Shown here one piece after another: positions 26,755 to 35,310 of a stretch of 64,000 nucleotides of DNA (its first letter is position 1; each line of letters starts with the position of its first letter). The DNA comes from Leptospiraceae bacterium (GTDB taxonomy: Bacteria; Spirochaetota; Leptospiria; Leptospirales; Leptospiraceae): the NCBI GenBank assembly GCA_016711485.1, contig JADJSX010000008.1, positions 434,001 to 498,000 on the forward strand. The letters run 5' to 3'. Both the position numbers and the translations under genes were made by a program. The notes under the pieces are model-generated. The model was given only the letters and a program-made list of their open reading frames with translations. It was not told the origin of the DNA and searched no databases.

Positions 26755-27627
26755 TCAATCATACCATACAAGTGGATCTTCCAAATATTGATGTTGTTCT
26801 TTGTGAAATGCATGGCGTTTAACGTTCAGACTTCCTTCTTTAAGTTCTCCAACATGAAAACCAGTTTGGTGTTTTGGGTCGGAAATACGAGTAGTGGAAG
26901 CGGAGTTGATGATGTAATAAGGAGTAGCCTCTGTTTTATTTCGAATCCAATTAGAATGACAGTGACCATGAAAATATGCAATTGGTGGATTTTGTAAAAG
27001 TGAATCTACTACTTCTGCTCGATTTTTCATTTTGTGGTATTCGGATTCAAAACTATCCGGAGGACTCCAAATCGGATGATGACAGATAACTGCATACTTT
27101 TTGATATGATTATCTTCTATAAATTTACGAGTTAACTCTACGACTTTTGGTTTTACATATCCGATTGCAATCGCAATTGGGGTAGGCTCATTCGAATCCC
27201 AGCCAATCAGTGTAATATCTCCGATTTTTTTTATACGAATGTATTCCCCTTCTGCGTTTGGGATTTGGGTTCCAGAAAATTCAGCAAAGTATTTTTCGTA
27301 TAAGTCTATTGGTCGAACTGACTTTTTCATATACCTGTCATGGTTTCCTGGAATCACAAAAACCTTTTCGTTTAAAATTGGAGATAGGATTTTTCTAGTC
27401 TCTGCAAATTCTCTTTCGTGAGAAACGTTTGTAATATCTCCCGATAAGATTAAACAATCATAATCGGATTTTTGGATGAATTCTACTAATTTATGTACTG
27501 CACTGATTGGATGCAGTTTGCGTCTTCTTAACGCAAAATTTAAATATCCGCTGATCATTTTACCACGCAGTGAAATTAGAGGAATGCGAACTGGAATATG
27601 CAAGTCTGATATATGGATGAATTTCAT
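26755..27627 (-). CDS. Calcineurin-like metallophosphoesterase
   Basis: This is a 290-aa cytosolic phosphoesterase with the complete dimetal set. The motifs are HISDLHIP (residues 4-11), LSGDIT (about 60-65), GNHDR (about 95-99), CHHPIW (about 182-187) and HGHCHSNW (about 219-226). Length and motif spacing fit the cyclic-nucleotide phosphodiesterase/3',5'-cAMP-type branch (CpdA-like) as well as general phosphatases, so degradation of cAMP is a fair but unproven guess, given three cyclases in the window. The gene starts 1 bp after the solo lipoyl protein, so the two form an operon. Confidence 0.85.
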   Translation of the reverse strand: MKFIHISDLHIPVRIPLISLRGKMISGYLNFALRRRKLHPISAVHKLVEFIQKSDYDCLILSGDITNVSHEREFAETRKILSPILNEKVFVIPGNHDRYMKKSVRPIDLYEKYFAEFSGTQIPNAEGEYIRIKKIGDITLIGWDSNEPTPIAIAIGYVKPKVVELTRKFIEDNHIKKYAVICHHPIWSPPDSFESEYHKMKNRAEVVDSLLQNPPIAYFHGHCHSNWIRNKTEATPYYIINSASTTRISDPKHQTGFHVGELKEGSLNVKRHAFHKEQHQYLEDPLVWYD

Positions 27628-27628
27628 T

Positions 27629-27877
27629 TTAGACCAATTCCATGATTCCTAAAATTTCATACTTTTGTACGATTGCTCCTGCAGGTACTCTGATTTCAGA
27701 TAAAATACCGTTTACAGGTGCCTCTACAGGGAAGGCTGCCTTATCTGTTACTAACTCTAAAATTTCTTGTCCCTCCTTGATAGTTTCTCCTACACTCGTA
27801 TACCATTTGATTAGTTCAATTTTGTCAGTGTCTCCTAAATCAGGAGTTTTTAGTTCAAATATATTTTTTCTTTCCAT
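27629..27877 (-). CDS. Free-standing lipoyl/biotinyl attachment domain protein
   Basis: This 82-aa protein is one complete lipoyl domain and nothing else. The acceptor loop is VTDKAAFPVEAP, with the modified Lys at residue 45, between two symmetric beta half-barrels (GETIKEGQEI and GAIVQKYEIL). DKA favours lipoate over biotin (biotin sites read MKM). It has the length and pattern of the swinging-arm domains of 2-oxoacid dehydrogenases, but no E1, E2 or E3 gene is nearby. It is upstream of and nearly fused to the metallophosphoesterase gene. A divergent gene starts about 100 bp away. Confidence 0.85.
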   Translation of the reverse strand: MERKNIFELKTPDLGDTDKIELIKWYTSVGETIKEGQEILELVTDKAAFPVEAPVNGILSEIRVPAGAIVQKYEILGIMELV

Positions 27878-27980
27878 AAATCTAAATCCTACTTGCAGTA
27901 TTGGCGATATTATTTAATGTATATAAAATTTCAATTTCATATAGTTATAATACAAAAACCAATCTAATGAATACGTAAAT

Positions 27981-28817
27981 ATGGCAAATCAGAAAAAATT
28001 CTTAAACAGTACCGAGATTTCAGCTAGTTTAGATGAAATCATTAAACGTAATAGCCTTCACTTGGAGCTCAAGGGACTCACACGTGACACTAGAGATTTA
28101 ATCTCTGCTATTATCAATGGATTGTTGGAACGAATTGGAGCTGATCCGCTCTCATCTTTCCACTTATTCAGCGGATTGATGGAAGCTCTTTTGAATGCCA
28201 TCAAAGGAAATATTCGATTTACTATATTTAAAAACGAATTAGCGAATAAACTCCGGGACGTTGAGAATTCGGACAAGGAAATTGACCGACTTCTTCATAT
28301 TATTTTAGACACAAGTGCTCTGAGAGACGCAATGCAAAGATATGTTGTTCCAGAAAAAATTAAAAAACTTGTCCAAAGTATCCTCTCACTCGAAGACAAA
28401 GTTCGGGTTAAAAAACTAGAAATTTCTGAAAATGATCGAGAACTTCTATTTTCAATTCGAGAAAAAATGAAACAGGAAAATCGCAAAATTTCAGTCAAAA
28501 TTCGATTAGACGAAAAAGAACTTTATATCCGTATAAAAAATGATTCTCCAATTATGGAAGGAGACATGGAAAGGATTAAAGAATCACGCGAAAAACATTA
28601 TCAACTTTTCCTAGAAGGGCGGTCTTCCGATTATTTTCGTCCAGAGTTTTTGGATGAAAAAGAATCCGCTGGGTTTGGAATTGCCATGATTGATGAAGGA
28701 TTTTATAACATGGGTCTTAACCCATTGGAATATTTTACATACACACAAGCCAAAACAACTACAACGGTTTATATGATTTATCCTCTGGATAAACTTAGAT
28801 CGGGTGCTTTCGGTTAA
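27981..28817 (+). CDS. HATPase-like (GHKL) signalling protein
   Basis: This is a 278-aa protein with a degenerate GHKL ATPase fold. The N-box-like segment GLMEALLNAIKGN is at about residues 67-79. The G-box-like stretch ESAGFGIAMIDEGFY is at about 231-245. Strands typical of the fold lie between them (KISVKIRLDEKELYIRIKND). There is no histidine phospho-acceptor or receiver domain. It may therefore be an anti-sigma-type serine kinase or a sensor module; a partner could be the STAS protein at 19.2 kb, though nothing links them directly. The M23 peptidase gene begins 8 bp downstream. Confidence 0.65.
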   Translation: MANQKKFLNSTEISASLDEIIKRNSLHLELKGLTRDTRDLISAIINGLLERIGADPLSSFHLFSGLMEALLNAIKGNIRFTIFKNELANKLRDVENSDKEIDRLLHIILDTSALRDAMQRYVVPEKIKKLVQSILSLEDKVRVKKLEISENDRELLFSIREKMKQENRKISVKIRLDEKELYIRIKNDSPIMEGDMERIKESREKHYQLFLEGRSSDYFRPEFLDEKESAGFGIAMIDEGFYNMGLNPLEYFTYTQAKTTTTVYMIYPLDKLRSGAFG

Positions 28818-28825
28818 TTTTTTTT

Positions 28826-29713
28826 GTGAATTTATGTAGGTTCCTTTTTTTTCTTCTAATTTTATTTCCAAATTTCATTTATCCAGTTGAATTACTAAAA
28901 AATTTAGATTATGAAAATGAAGTCCTGAAAAAACTCAGAAGCGAAGTTAAATACAATCTAAAAGTTTCTAAGTCCAAAATAAATTCCGATTCTTACTTAC
29001 CATTACAATTTTATAAGTACACGGTTGTCCAAGGAGATAATTTTTTTAGGATAATGGCTCGCACGGGAATGAATATAGATACCATTTCTTCTGTAAATGC
29101 TCTAAGTTCACCACAGGATATTCGTGTGGGGATGACGCTTCTTATCCCTAATATGCGTGGAGTATATGATACCGAAAATCTTCCTGAATCAGAAGGAAGT
29201 CGCGGTAAGTTAGCAGAGAAATACAATATGCCTAATCACCTAATCATTTACGATCAAAGAAGGGAGGAATGGTTTGTACCTGGAAAAACACTTGGAAAAA
29301 TAGAAAAATCTTTTTTTTATGGACTTGCCTTTCATCCTCCTTTAAATGAGGGTTATTTGACTTCTGGGTTTGGAACACGATTAGATCCGTTTACAAAAAA
29401 GAAAACTTTTCACGGCGGACTCGACATAGCTGCCCCCAAAGGAACCGACGTAATTTCTTCTGCTGACGGCGAAGTTATTTTTAAAGGTCGCAAAGGTGGT
29501 TATGGTAAATTAATAGTAGTTAAACATATTATGGGTTATGAAACTCGTTATGGTCACTTGGACAAAATGGATGTTAGTCTCGGAGATCATATTAAAAAAG
29601 GACAAAAGTTAGGAAGTGTTGGTAATTCAGGAAGAGCTACAGGTTATCATCTGCACTATGAAGTGAGACGTTTTCAAAAAAATGAAAAACCAGTTTTTTA
29701 TCAACATATGTAG
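28826..29713 (+). CDS. LysM-containing M23 (LytM-type) peptidase
   Basis: This is a 295-aa exported wall peptidase. A signal peptide spans about residues 1-20 (FLFFLLILFPNFIYP). A LysM domain (about 66-112) begins VVQGDNFFRIM and ends GMTLLIPN, and should bind glycan chains. The M23 domain (about 175-290) has HGGLDIAAP (zinc His and Asp), RYGHLDKM and HLHYEVR, so all four metal/catalytic positions are present and the enzyme is probably an active endopeptidase. The start is a GTG with a T-rich spacer and no strong Shine-Dalgarno. It follows the HATPase-like gene by 8 bp. Confidence 0.9.
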   Translation: MNLCRFLFFLLILFPNFIYPVELLKNLDYENEVLKKLRSEVKYNLKVSKSKINSDSYLPLQFYKYTVVQGDNFFRIMARTGMNIDTISSVNALSSPQDIRVGMTLLIPNMRGVYDTENLPESEGSRGKLAEKYNMPNHLIIYDQRREEWFVPGKTLGKIEKSFFYGLAFHPPLNEGYLTSGFGTRLDPFTKKKTFHGGLDIAAPKGTDVISSADGEVIFKGRKGGYGKLIVVKHIMGYETRYGHLDKMDVSLGDHIKKGQKLGSVGNSGRATGYHLHYEVRRFQKNEKPVFYQHM

Positions 29714-29751
29714 TAAAACAAAATCAGTCATTTGAAACAAGGGAGTATTTT

Positions 29752-30147
29752 ATGAAAGAACCAGTATGCACAGCTTTATTATTTGCAGATCGTGTGATTA
29801 TAGAGAATAACGGAAAAAAAGGAATCATCGGGACATTTAGTAAAATATTTGCCCAAAGTTTTCCTGCTCAAACTTCTCCCTGGGGAATTTATGCCGCAGC
29901 AACCAATATCGTAGGTAAACATGAATTTGCCCTTACTCTCTCCAATATTGAAACTAATACTGTGGTTGTTCCTATTTCTGGAACACTTCAGTCTCAGAAT
30001 CCAGAAGAAGTTTTAGAACTCACATTTAATACGGCGGGAGTTAGTTTTCCGACGGAAGGCAAGTATTCTCTTAGTTTCACAATTGACGGCGAACTTTTAG
30101 GATCAATTATTTTATACGTGGAACAAGTAAAACAGCCATCAAGCTAA
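29752..30147 (+). CDS. DUF6941-like protein
   Basis: This is a 131-aa soluble beta-rich protein. The opening CTALLFADRVI and the segment GIIGTFSKIFAQSFPAQ resemble the DUF6941 family, which is of unknown function. The last half is an immunoglobulin-like sandwich ending GKYSLSFTIDGELLGSI. It has an excellent ribosome-binding site (AAGGGAG), stands alone between the M23 peptidase and the transcarbamylase, and shows no export signal. The assignment is from memory of the sequence pattern. Confidence 0.6.
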   Translation: MKEPVCTALLFADRVIIENNGKKGIIGTFSKIFAQSFPAQTSPWGIYAAATNIVGKHEFALTLSNIETNTVVVPISGTLQSQNPEEVLELTFNTAGVSFPTEGKYSLSFTIDGELLGSIILYVEQVKQPSS

Positions 30148-30319
30148 ATTCCTGTATGTATCAAATCATAATAATCGATTTGGATAAATCATCTCTAAAA
30201 TTAAGGATATTTTCCTGATTGTAATTCGATTTCACAAGATTATTCGAGGATATTATTAATGCTTATTACATTTATTACTCGGTATAAATCTAGGACATAG
30301 CTTAGCCGATATTGTATAT

Positions 30320-31249
30320 ATGTCATACAACAACGTAAAACATCTGATTAGTTGGAGTGATTGGTCAGATGAAGAAATTCAATCTCTATTAGATTATGCA
30401 GTATATGTGAAAAATAACCGTGTTTTTTTTGCTGGTCATATGCAAGGGCGTACGATGGCAATGTTATTTCAAAAAACATCTACCCGTACCAGAGTTTCCT
30501 TCGAAGCAGGAATGACTGAACTTGGTGGTCATGCAATTTATTTAGATTGGCGTGCATCAAACTTTCAATTGTCTGATATAGACTTCGAAGCAGAATATCT
30601 ATCAAGGAATGTTTCGATCATTATGGCCCGAGTAAAAAAGCATGAAGATTTACAAACTCTTAAATCCGGTTCTCAAGTACCAGTGATTAATGGATGTTGT
30701 AATTTATTTCATCCCTGTCAAGCGTTAGCCGATATGTTAACAATTCGATTAGATCGAGGTACTATGAAAGGTGCTAGTCTTTGTTATGTAGGTGTTCATA
30801 ATAATGTTGTTAATTCATTGATAGGAATTACTGCTGCTCTCGGAGTGCATTTAACACTTGTTACACCCATTGCACCTAAAGAGGCTGCATTGGAACATAT
30901 TTTAAAACGAGGATTGGATCACAATACACTTACGTGGGAAACCGATATACGCCATGCAGTAAATAATAACGAATATGTGTATACTGATACTTGGGTAGAC
31001 ATGGAGTTTTTTAATGAGCCATCCTATGCAAAAGAAAAGGAAGCTCGTATAGAAATGATGATGCCATATCAATTGAATTCAGAATTACTTAAAGATTCGA
31101 AAGCAAAAATCATGCACGATATGCCAATTCATGCTGGATATGAAATCACAAGGGAAATTGTAAAATCAGAAAGATCGATTATATTTCAACAAGCTGAAAA
31201 TCGATTGGACGCTCAAAAGGCAGTTATCCTAAGGCTATTGGAAAATTAA
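30320..31249 (+). CDS. argF: Transcarbamylase of the ornithine carbamoyltransferase family, with altered ornithine motifs
   Basis: This is a 309-aa cytosolic enzyme expected to transfer a carbamoyl group to an amino acid. The carbamoyl-phosphate motif STRTR (54-58) and FHPCQ (130-134) are intact, and the ENRLDAQKAVI C-terminus is OTC-like. The residues that define ornithine specificity are changed: the usual HCLP is HDMP at 266-269, and the usual VSMG loop is VDMEF at 226-230. The true substrate may therefore differ from ornithine (compare acetylornithine, succinylornithine, putrescine and YgeW-type enzymes). No other arginine gene lies nearby. The symbol argF is the conventional one for the family and may not fit this member. 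Confidence 0.75.
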   Translation: MSYNNVKHLISWSDWSDEEIQSLLDYAVYVKNNRVFFAGHMQGRTMAMLFQKTSTRTRVSFEAGMTELGGHAIYLDWRASNFQLSDIDFEAEYLSRNVSIIMARVKKHEDLQTLKSGSQVPVINGCCNLFHPCQALADMLTIRLDRGTMKGASLCYVGVHNNVVNSLIGITAALGVHLTLVTPIAPKEAALEHILKRGLDHNTLTWETDIRHAVNNNEYVYTDTWVDMEFFNEPSYAKEKEARIEMMMPYQLNSELLKDSKAKIMHDMPIHAGYEITREIVKSERSIIFQQAENRLDAQKAVILRLLEN

Positions 31250-31821
31250 TCAATACGATCTCCAAGACCATTAAATAAAAAATTTCTTCCATTGGCGCGC
31301 ACTTTGTAAATTATTTCTTCTTTGATAGAATAGAATTCTTTTGGATTAGGTTGGTTTTGTTCAAGTGTGCGGCTAATTGTCTTTGTTATTTTTTCTAATT
31401 TAAAATTTTCATCTAATTCGGCTTCCAGTTTGTCTTTTATTTTCCGAGCAGCAGAATTGGTATCTACAATTTTTGTTGGATCCTTGATGCGGATAATAAT
31501 AGAATCCTCCCAGTAATGCCATTCTAATCCATCGGAATAGGATTCAAATGAAAAAATTATATCTCCTTTTTCTCTGGTATTTTGGTAGGAGAGTTTGTAT
31601 TCGAAATAATGTGTAATAGATATATTGCGAAACCAATCTGCATCCTTTGCATTTGGATGGTAGTGCTGAATATATTTGAATGCAAGACAATCGGCGAAGT
31701 GATTTGTTTTACATATAGAGGCATTCAAAGGTTTTTTCAATTTTTCAAATTTGAAATTATCTTCTCCAAAAATTGAAATACAAAAAAGAATAAAACTAAG
31801 AATGCAAAATATAGATTTCAT
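31246..31821 (-). CDS. Exported protein of unknown function
   Basis: This is a 191-aa protein with a signal peptide (about residues 1-18, ending CISIFGE) and a mixed alpha/beta body. It has two cysteines near residues 37 and 45 (CKTNHFADC) that could form a disulphide. I do not recognise a family. It converges on the transcarbamylase gene with a 4-bp overlap. A gap of about 400 bp containing repeats lies on its 5' side. Confidence 0.55.
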   Translation of the reverse strand: MKSIFCILSFILFCISIFGEDNFKFEKLKKPLNASICKTNHFADCLAFKYIQHYHPNAKDADWFRNISITHYFEYKLSYQNTREKGDIIFSFESYSDGLEWHYWEDSIIIRIKDPTKIVDTNSAARKIKDKLEAELDENFKLEKITKTISRTLEQNQPNPKEFYSIKEEIIYKVRANGRNFLFNGLGDRID

Positions 31822-31937
31822 ATTTCTAAAATCTTTTAATCCATTTGATAGTAAATAGAATTTTATAAAAAATAAACTACCTTAGACATAAATACCATTT
31901 ATCATAAATAAGTTCTGCTATTTTTCACAAAAGGGGA

Positions 31938-32001
31938 ATTTCCAATTGCCAAAAGAAAGTTATATAGTATTAAATCAGAATTTTTTTTGCCAATTGGTAT
32001 A
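31938..32001. repeat. Family I inverted-terminal-repeat element, copy D
   Basis: This 64-bp copy has the inverted ends ATTTCCAATTGCCAAAAG and TATACCAATTGGCAAAAA. It is nearly identical to copy E at 33.8 kb, in the same orientation, including the AGTTAT.TAGT.TTAAATCAGA interior. It lies in the 31822-32235 gap, which holds no gene. Confidence 0.75.
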
Positions 32002-32101
32002 GTTGCGACATTCTACCAATAGTGGATTTTACAAGTGCGTTAGTCGTTTATGCTGAAGTGTTACTTTTTACGCTGTGGTTTTTCATCTCCAAGTCCACGC
32101 T

Positions 32102-32170
32102 GGGCTCACCCGAACTCAATCATTTCTTTTTAAGAAAGAAATGATAATAGCGATAGCGTAAGGTGAGTTA
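32102..32170. repeat. Family II element, short hairpin copy
   Basis: This 69-bp copy has GCTCACC on the left and GGTGAGTTA on the right. Its core is an ATCATTTCTT...AAGAAATGAT hairpin, then AATAGCGATAGCGTAA. It is the reverse complement of the copy at 44.8 kb, allowing for a few changes. Confidence 0.7.
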
Positions 32171-32173
32171 ATA

Positions 32174-32213
32174 AGAGTTGTGTAATAATACTTTAGAATT
32201 ATTACACAACTCT
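32174..32213 (-). terminator. Strong terminator of the lipase-like gene
   Basis: A perfect 16-bp stem (32174-32189 against 32198-32213, arm AGAGTTGTGTAATAAT) with an 8-nt loop lies just 3' of the minus-strand hydrolase gene and starts 4 bp after a family II repeat. Confidence 0.75.
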
Positions 32214-32235
32214 TTAAATTATTTTAAGGAAAATT

Positions 32236-33342
32236 TTATTCAGACCATTCTTTTATTTGTGTATAAATTTTAGGTTCATTCATTAACTGAATATGATCTA
32301 TGCCTGGAAATTCTTTGTGGTTTTCTTCAGGAATGGGGAGATGAAATTTTTCGTTATTACTTTTTCCGAGCGCACTAGGTTTTCGAACCATTGCATCGCC
32401 AAACCAAGTTGCAAAAAAACTCTCCGGATTTTCTGTAATTGTTCCTGTGATTACATAATACTTTACTCCTTCTTGTAGAGGAACATGATTTTTTGAGTTT
32501 TTTAAAAGTGCGTCTGGATCTTTGCCTTTCCAATCTTCGTCAATTAAATAACCATAACGCAAATCTTTGATACCCGCACTTCTTAGATTAATTACATTTT
32601 TAGTTATTTTGGTAAATGGGTTCGGAATTTTTTCTAACACATTGGTAACTACATTTCCAAATTTTTCTAGAGGTGCGCCCAGATGAGGAGATCCTAATAA
32701 AAAAATCTTTTTTATTTTATAAATCCAGGTAACATTTTGTTTGTCCCCATAGTAACAAGCACTTCGAATTACAAGTCCGCCCATACTATGACCAATTAGA
32801 ATTAATTCTTTAACTGTAGTTGGATAATTTTTTATTAAAGTATGAATTAGAATAGAAAGATTCTTTCCATTTTCGGAAATGTGGAGTCCAGAATTGTATC
32901 GCAGGTAAAATGGTGTATACCCCAATTCTTTTTGTAACATACTACCATAGTTCTCTTTACTTTTGGGATAATTCCACATTAATTCATCACTTACAAGGCC
33001 ATGAACTAATATACAAATTTTAGAACTTGGTTTGGGGTAAACCTTTGTTATCTCTTCTTTTGTGAGAGTGATTGGTTTCCCGCTTTTATAAAACTGCATT
33101 TTTACTGCTAATGAATTTAATTTTTCTTCTAACTTATCGCCTACAACTCCATTCAGAATAGTAACTCCTTTAGAGGCACCAACCTTTAAAACTGAGACTG
33201 TTTTACCTAAATTTTCTTTTATCGAAGATTTGGGTTTAATCGGTTTATTAATCGGTTTTGATTTACTAGTTTTATCTTTTGAAGTTGGGGATATTTTTGC
33301 AGTAGAAATGTCTTTTGGGGTAGCGGATCTCTTTTGTGGCAT
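32236..33342 (-). CDS. Alpha/beta hydrolase, lipase-like
   Basis: This is a 368-aa protein. Its N-terminal 60 residues are basic and Ser/Thr/Pro/Lys-rich with no classical signal. The hydrolase domain has an oxyanion-hole strand ICILVHGLVSDELMWNY (about residues 109-125) and the nucleophile elbow GHSMGGLV (Ser at about 186). A downstream acidic region and a late His (near HIQLMNEP, about 352) complete a plausible Ser-Asp-His triad. It resembles bacterial triacylglycerol-lipase/PGAP1-like hydrolases. Substrate and location are unknown; the basic tail may bind membranes or nucleic acid. It is monocistronic, with a strong terminator. Confidence 0.8.
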   Translation of the reverse strand: MPQKRSATPKDISTAKISPTSKDKTSKSKPINKPIKPKSSIKENLGKTVSVLKVGASKGVTILNGVVGDKLEEKLNSLAVKMQFYKSGKPITLTKEEITKVYPKPSSKICILVHGLVSDELMWNYPKSKENYGSMLQKELGYTPFYLRYNSGLHISENGKNLSILIHTLIKNYPTTVKELILIGHSMGGLVIRSACYYGDKQNVTWIYKIKKIFLLGSPHLGAPLEKFGNVVTNVLEKIPNPFTKITKNVINLRSAGIKDLRYGYLIDEDWKGKDPDALLKNSKNHVPLQEGVKYYVITGTITENPESFFATWFGDAMVRKPSALGKSNNEKFHLPIPEENHKEFPGIDHIQLMNEPKIYTQIKEWSE

Positions 33343-33423
33343 TTTACAACCATATCGTTTCTCGCATACACGAGTAAATCAAATTTAGTAGTAAATGAAA
33401 TATAATGGGAAAAGAGATGAAAT

Positions 33424-33496
33424 TGGAGCTTATCGGGATCGAACCGATGACCCTCTGCTTGCAAAGCAGATGCTCTCCCAGCTGAGCTAAAGCCCC
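33424..33496 (-). tRNA. tRNA-Ala (TGC)
   Basis: This is a 73-nt cloverleaf on the minus strand. The acceptor is GGGGCTT/AAGCTCC and the discriminator A. The anticodon loop TTTGCAA gives anticodon TGC within a TCTGC/GCAGA stem. The T-loop TTCGATC is intact. CCA is not encoded. It lies 61 bp downstream of tRNA-Ile on the same strand, so the two are probably one transcript. Confidence 0.97.
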
Positions 33497-33557
33497 ATTA
33501 TTGGAAATCAGTCCATTAGTTTTGTTAAACTAATTAACTAACCAGTAAAATCGAAAT

Positions 33558-33631
33558 TGGGCCTGACAAGATTTGAACTTGTGACCCCTCGCTTATCAAG
33601 CGAGTGCTCTAACCAGCTGAGCTACAGGCCC
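33558..33631 (-). tRNA. tRNA-Ile (GAT)
   Basis: This is a 74-nt cloverleaf on the minus strand. The acceptor is GGGCCTG with CAGGCCC and the discriminator A. The anticodon loop TTGATAA gives GAT, within TCGC/GCGA. The T-loop reads TTCAAAT. It is followed by tRNA-Ala. The Ile-Ala pair is the one usually found in the 16S-23S spacer, but no rRNA is seen on either side here. Confidence 0.97.
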
Positions 33632-33781
33632 TAAAGAATTACTGCCATTTTTTTTTGATTGTTGATTCTTTCAAGATATTTTTTAGAAAATTAATTCCAA
33701 GAATTCAAATAGTTTTCATCCTTTCTTATGCATTTAGAATCTGAGAAATCCTAGAAAAAATAATTAAACAAATGATTCTAT

Positions 33782-33845
33782 ATATCCAATGCCAAAAGAA
33801 AGTTATCTAGTTTTAAATCAGAATTTACTTTTGGCAATTGGTATA
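33782..33845. repeat. Family I inverted-terminal-repeat element, copy E
   Basis: This 64-bp copy has the inverted ends ATATCCAATGCCAAAAG and TATACCAATTGCCAAAAGT. The interior (AGTTATCTAGTTTTAAATCA) matches copy D over almost its full length and the left half of copy C. It lies between tRNA-Ile and the double-CNB gene. Confidence 0.8.
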
Positions 33846-33888
33846 GGAGAATAAAGTTTATCAACAAAAGAATTTTTTTTGTATTTAT

Positions 33889-33989
33889 TAACTCACCTTA
33901 CGCTATCGCTATTAATTCATTAGTACTTTCTAATATTCTCAAGATTTTCCTTCTTTCCATAAATTACCAATTTTGCGTAAGATAAGTTA
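33889..33989. repeat. Family II element, medium copy
   Basis: This 101-bp copy is bounded by TTTATTAACTCACCTTACGC and, reversed, TTTATTAACTTATCTTACGC (18 of 20 matching). The interior (about 33925-33980) is the reverse complement of the cores at 20.3 kb and 40.3 kb, including CTAATATTCT and CATTAGT. No gene is visible in it. Confidence 0.8.
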
Positions 33990-34030
33990 ATAAATTGAAA
34001 ATTTTGACTCAAAGATTTCGTAATAAACTT

Positions 34031-35227
34031 TTAGTTTTTACGTTTTCCTTCTTTGTGATAATGTACTAGTCTGTCAAGTAATGCTAAATCGGAGCAAACG
34101 ATTGAGTCTCCATCCATATGGATAAATTTGTTGTTCGTCATAAATTTCATAACTAAGTTTGTGTCACGATCTGTATATCCTAACATTTTTAATAAATCAA
34201 AAATTCCAAGTTGGAAGTCATAATCTGCTTTCGGAGCAATTTTAATTCTATTTTTCTCTACAAGTGTAAGAAGCATATCTGCAATTCGACCATTTACATC
34301 TTCAATCATAGAATTGGCAATTTTTTTGTATGCATTCCAAACTCTTTCAGAGAGTACGGTTATAATTTTACTCATTAATTGCGGTTGAGTTTGTACCATA
34401 GATTCGAAATTTGATTTATTAATAGCTAGTAAATCAACATCTTCCATTGCAATCGCAGAAGCTGACCTTGGTTTGTTATCAAGGAGTGCCATTTCACCAA
34501 AAATATCACCCGGCTTCATGATATTTAGCAATACGTCATTGTCCTTGATAATTTTTGAGATTTTTACTTTTCCCTTTTGTAAAATAAATAAATCTTGCCC
34601 GGGTTCATTTTCACTAAATATCATTTGATTCTGAGTATAACTTCTGTTTGCTCCACTTAGTGTTTGTACTTCTAAAGGTTGTCCTAGTTTTTTTAATTTG
34701 TCCTTTGCTTTAGAAACAAACTCTCCCTTTGGCATATATTTGAGATAACTTTGGTATAAATAAACAGCACTTTCCATATTCCCTTGCGAAAAATAGTTTT
34801 CTGCCATGGAAAAAAGTAAACTTAAGTCTTCATCGCCCGACACTTTAGAACCAATTGTTTTATTGGTCTGTCCTTGGTCAAAATCCCTAAGCTTTTTTGA
34901 AAAAAAACGAATGATTTTCATTGCTAGGGCGGCATTTTTTTGAATTAATTCTCCAAAACGGTTTTGTCCAACTGCTATTAAAGTTACATTTGTCATGGCT
35001 ATCGCTGACTCAATTTGCGGATATTGACTCATAGCCGCAATAACTCCAAAAAAGTCTCCCGGTCCAATTACTTCACTAGATTTTTCATTAGCTACAGGAA
35101 ATGTTCTTTTTAAATTGACTTTTCCTTCTTTGATTATAAAGAACTGAGTTGCCGCCTTCCTTTCTCCTTCTAACGTGATATAAGATCCGGGGCTGAAATT
35201 TGTGATTTTAAAAAGGGAATTATCCAT
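34031..35227 (-). CDS. Tandem cyclic-nucleotide-binding regulator
   Basis: This is a 398-aa protein with two CNB (CRP-like) domains. The first (about residues 5-115) has a phosphate-binding cassette without the usual Arg (GVIAAMSQYPQIESA). The second (about 190-300) has a canonical GEMALLDNKPRSASA with Arg254, so it should bind cAMP or cGMP. A TPR-like helical bundle (about 135-180) separates them. The C-terminal 85 residues are helical (NGRIADMLL), as in the CRP hinge, and then look like a winged-helix relic (LGIFDLLKMLGYTDRD), though I cannot see a clear recognition helix. A DNA-binding or effector role for the cAMP made by the three cyclases nearby is an inference. It is monocistronic. Confidence 0.85.
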   Translation of the reverse strand: MDNSLFKITNFSPGSYITLEGERKAATQFFIIKEGKVNLKRTFPVANEKSSEVIGPGDFFGVIAAMSQYPQIESAIAMTNVTLIAVGQNRFGELIQKNAALAMKIIRFFSKKLRDFDQGQTNKTIGSKVSGDEDLSLLFSMAENYFSQGNMESAVYLYQSYLKYMPKGEFVSKAKDKLKKLGQPLEVQTLSGANRSYTQNQMIFSENEPGQDLFILQKGKVKISKIIKDNDVLLNIMKPGDIFGEMALLDNKPRSASAIAMEDVDLLAINKSNFESMVQTQPQLMSKIITVLSERVWNAYKKIANSMIEDVNGRIADMLLTLVEKNRIKIAPKADYDFQLGIFDLLKMLGYTDRDTNLVMKFMTNNKFIHMDGDSIVCSDLALLDRLVHYHKEGKRKN

Positions 35228-35310
35228 ACTTTACCTTACATAACTTTAAACTATTCTGCCATTAATTTTACAATCAAAACTTTTCTTTTTCCTAATTTCG
35301 AATACAATGT

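Noticed and set aside
31822..32235. Possible CRISPR or tandem array
   Set aside because: The repeated bits here are dispersed inverted-repeat elements, not regularly spaced direct repeats. I found no CRISPR array anywhere in the window.
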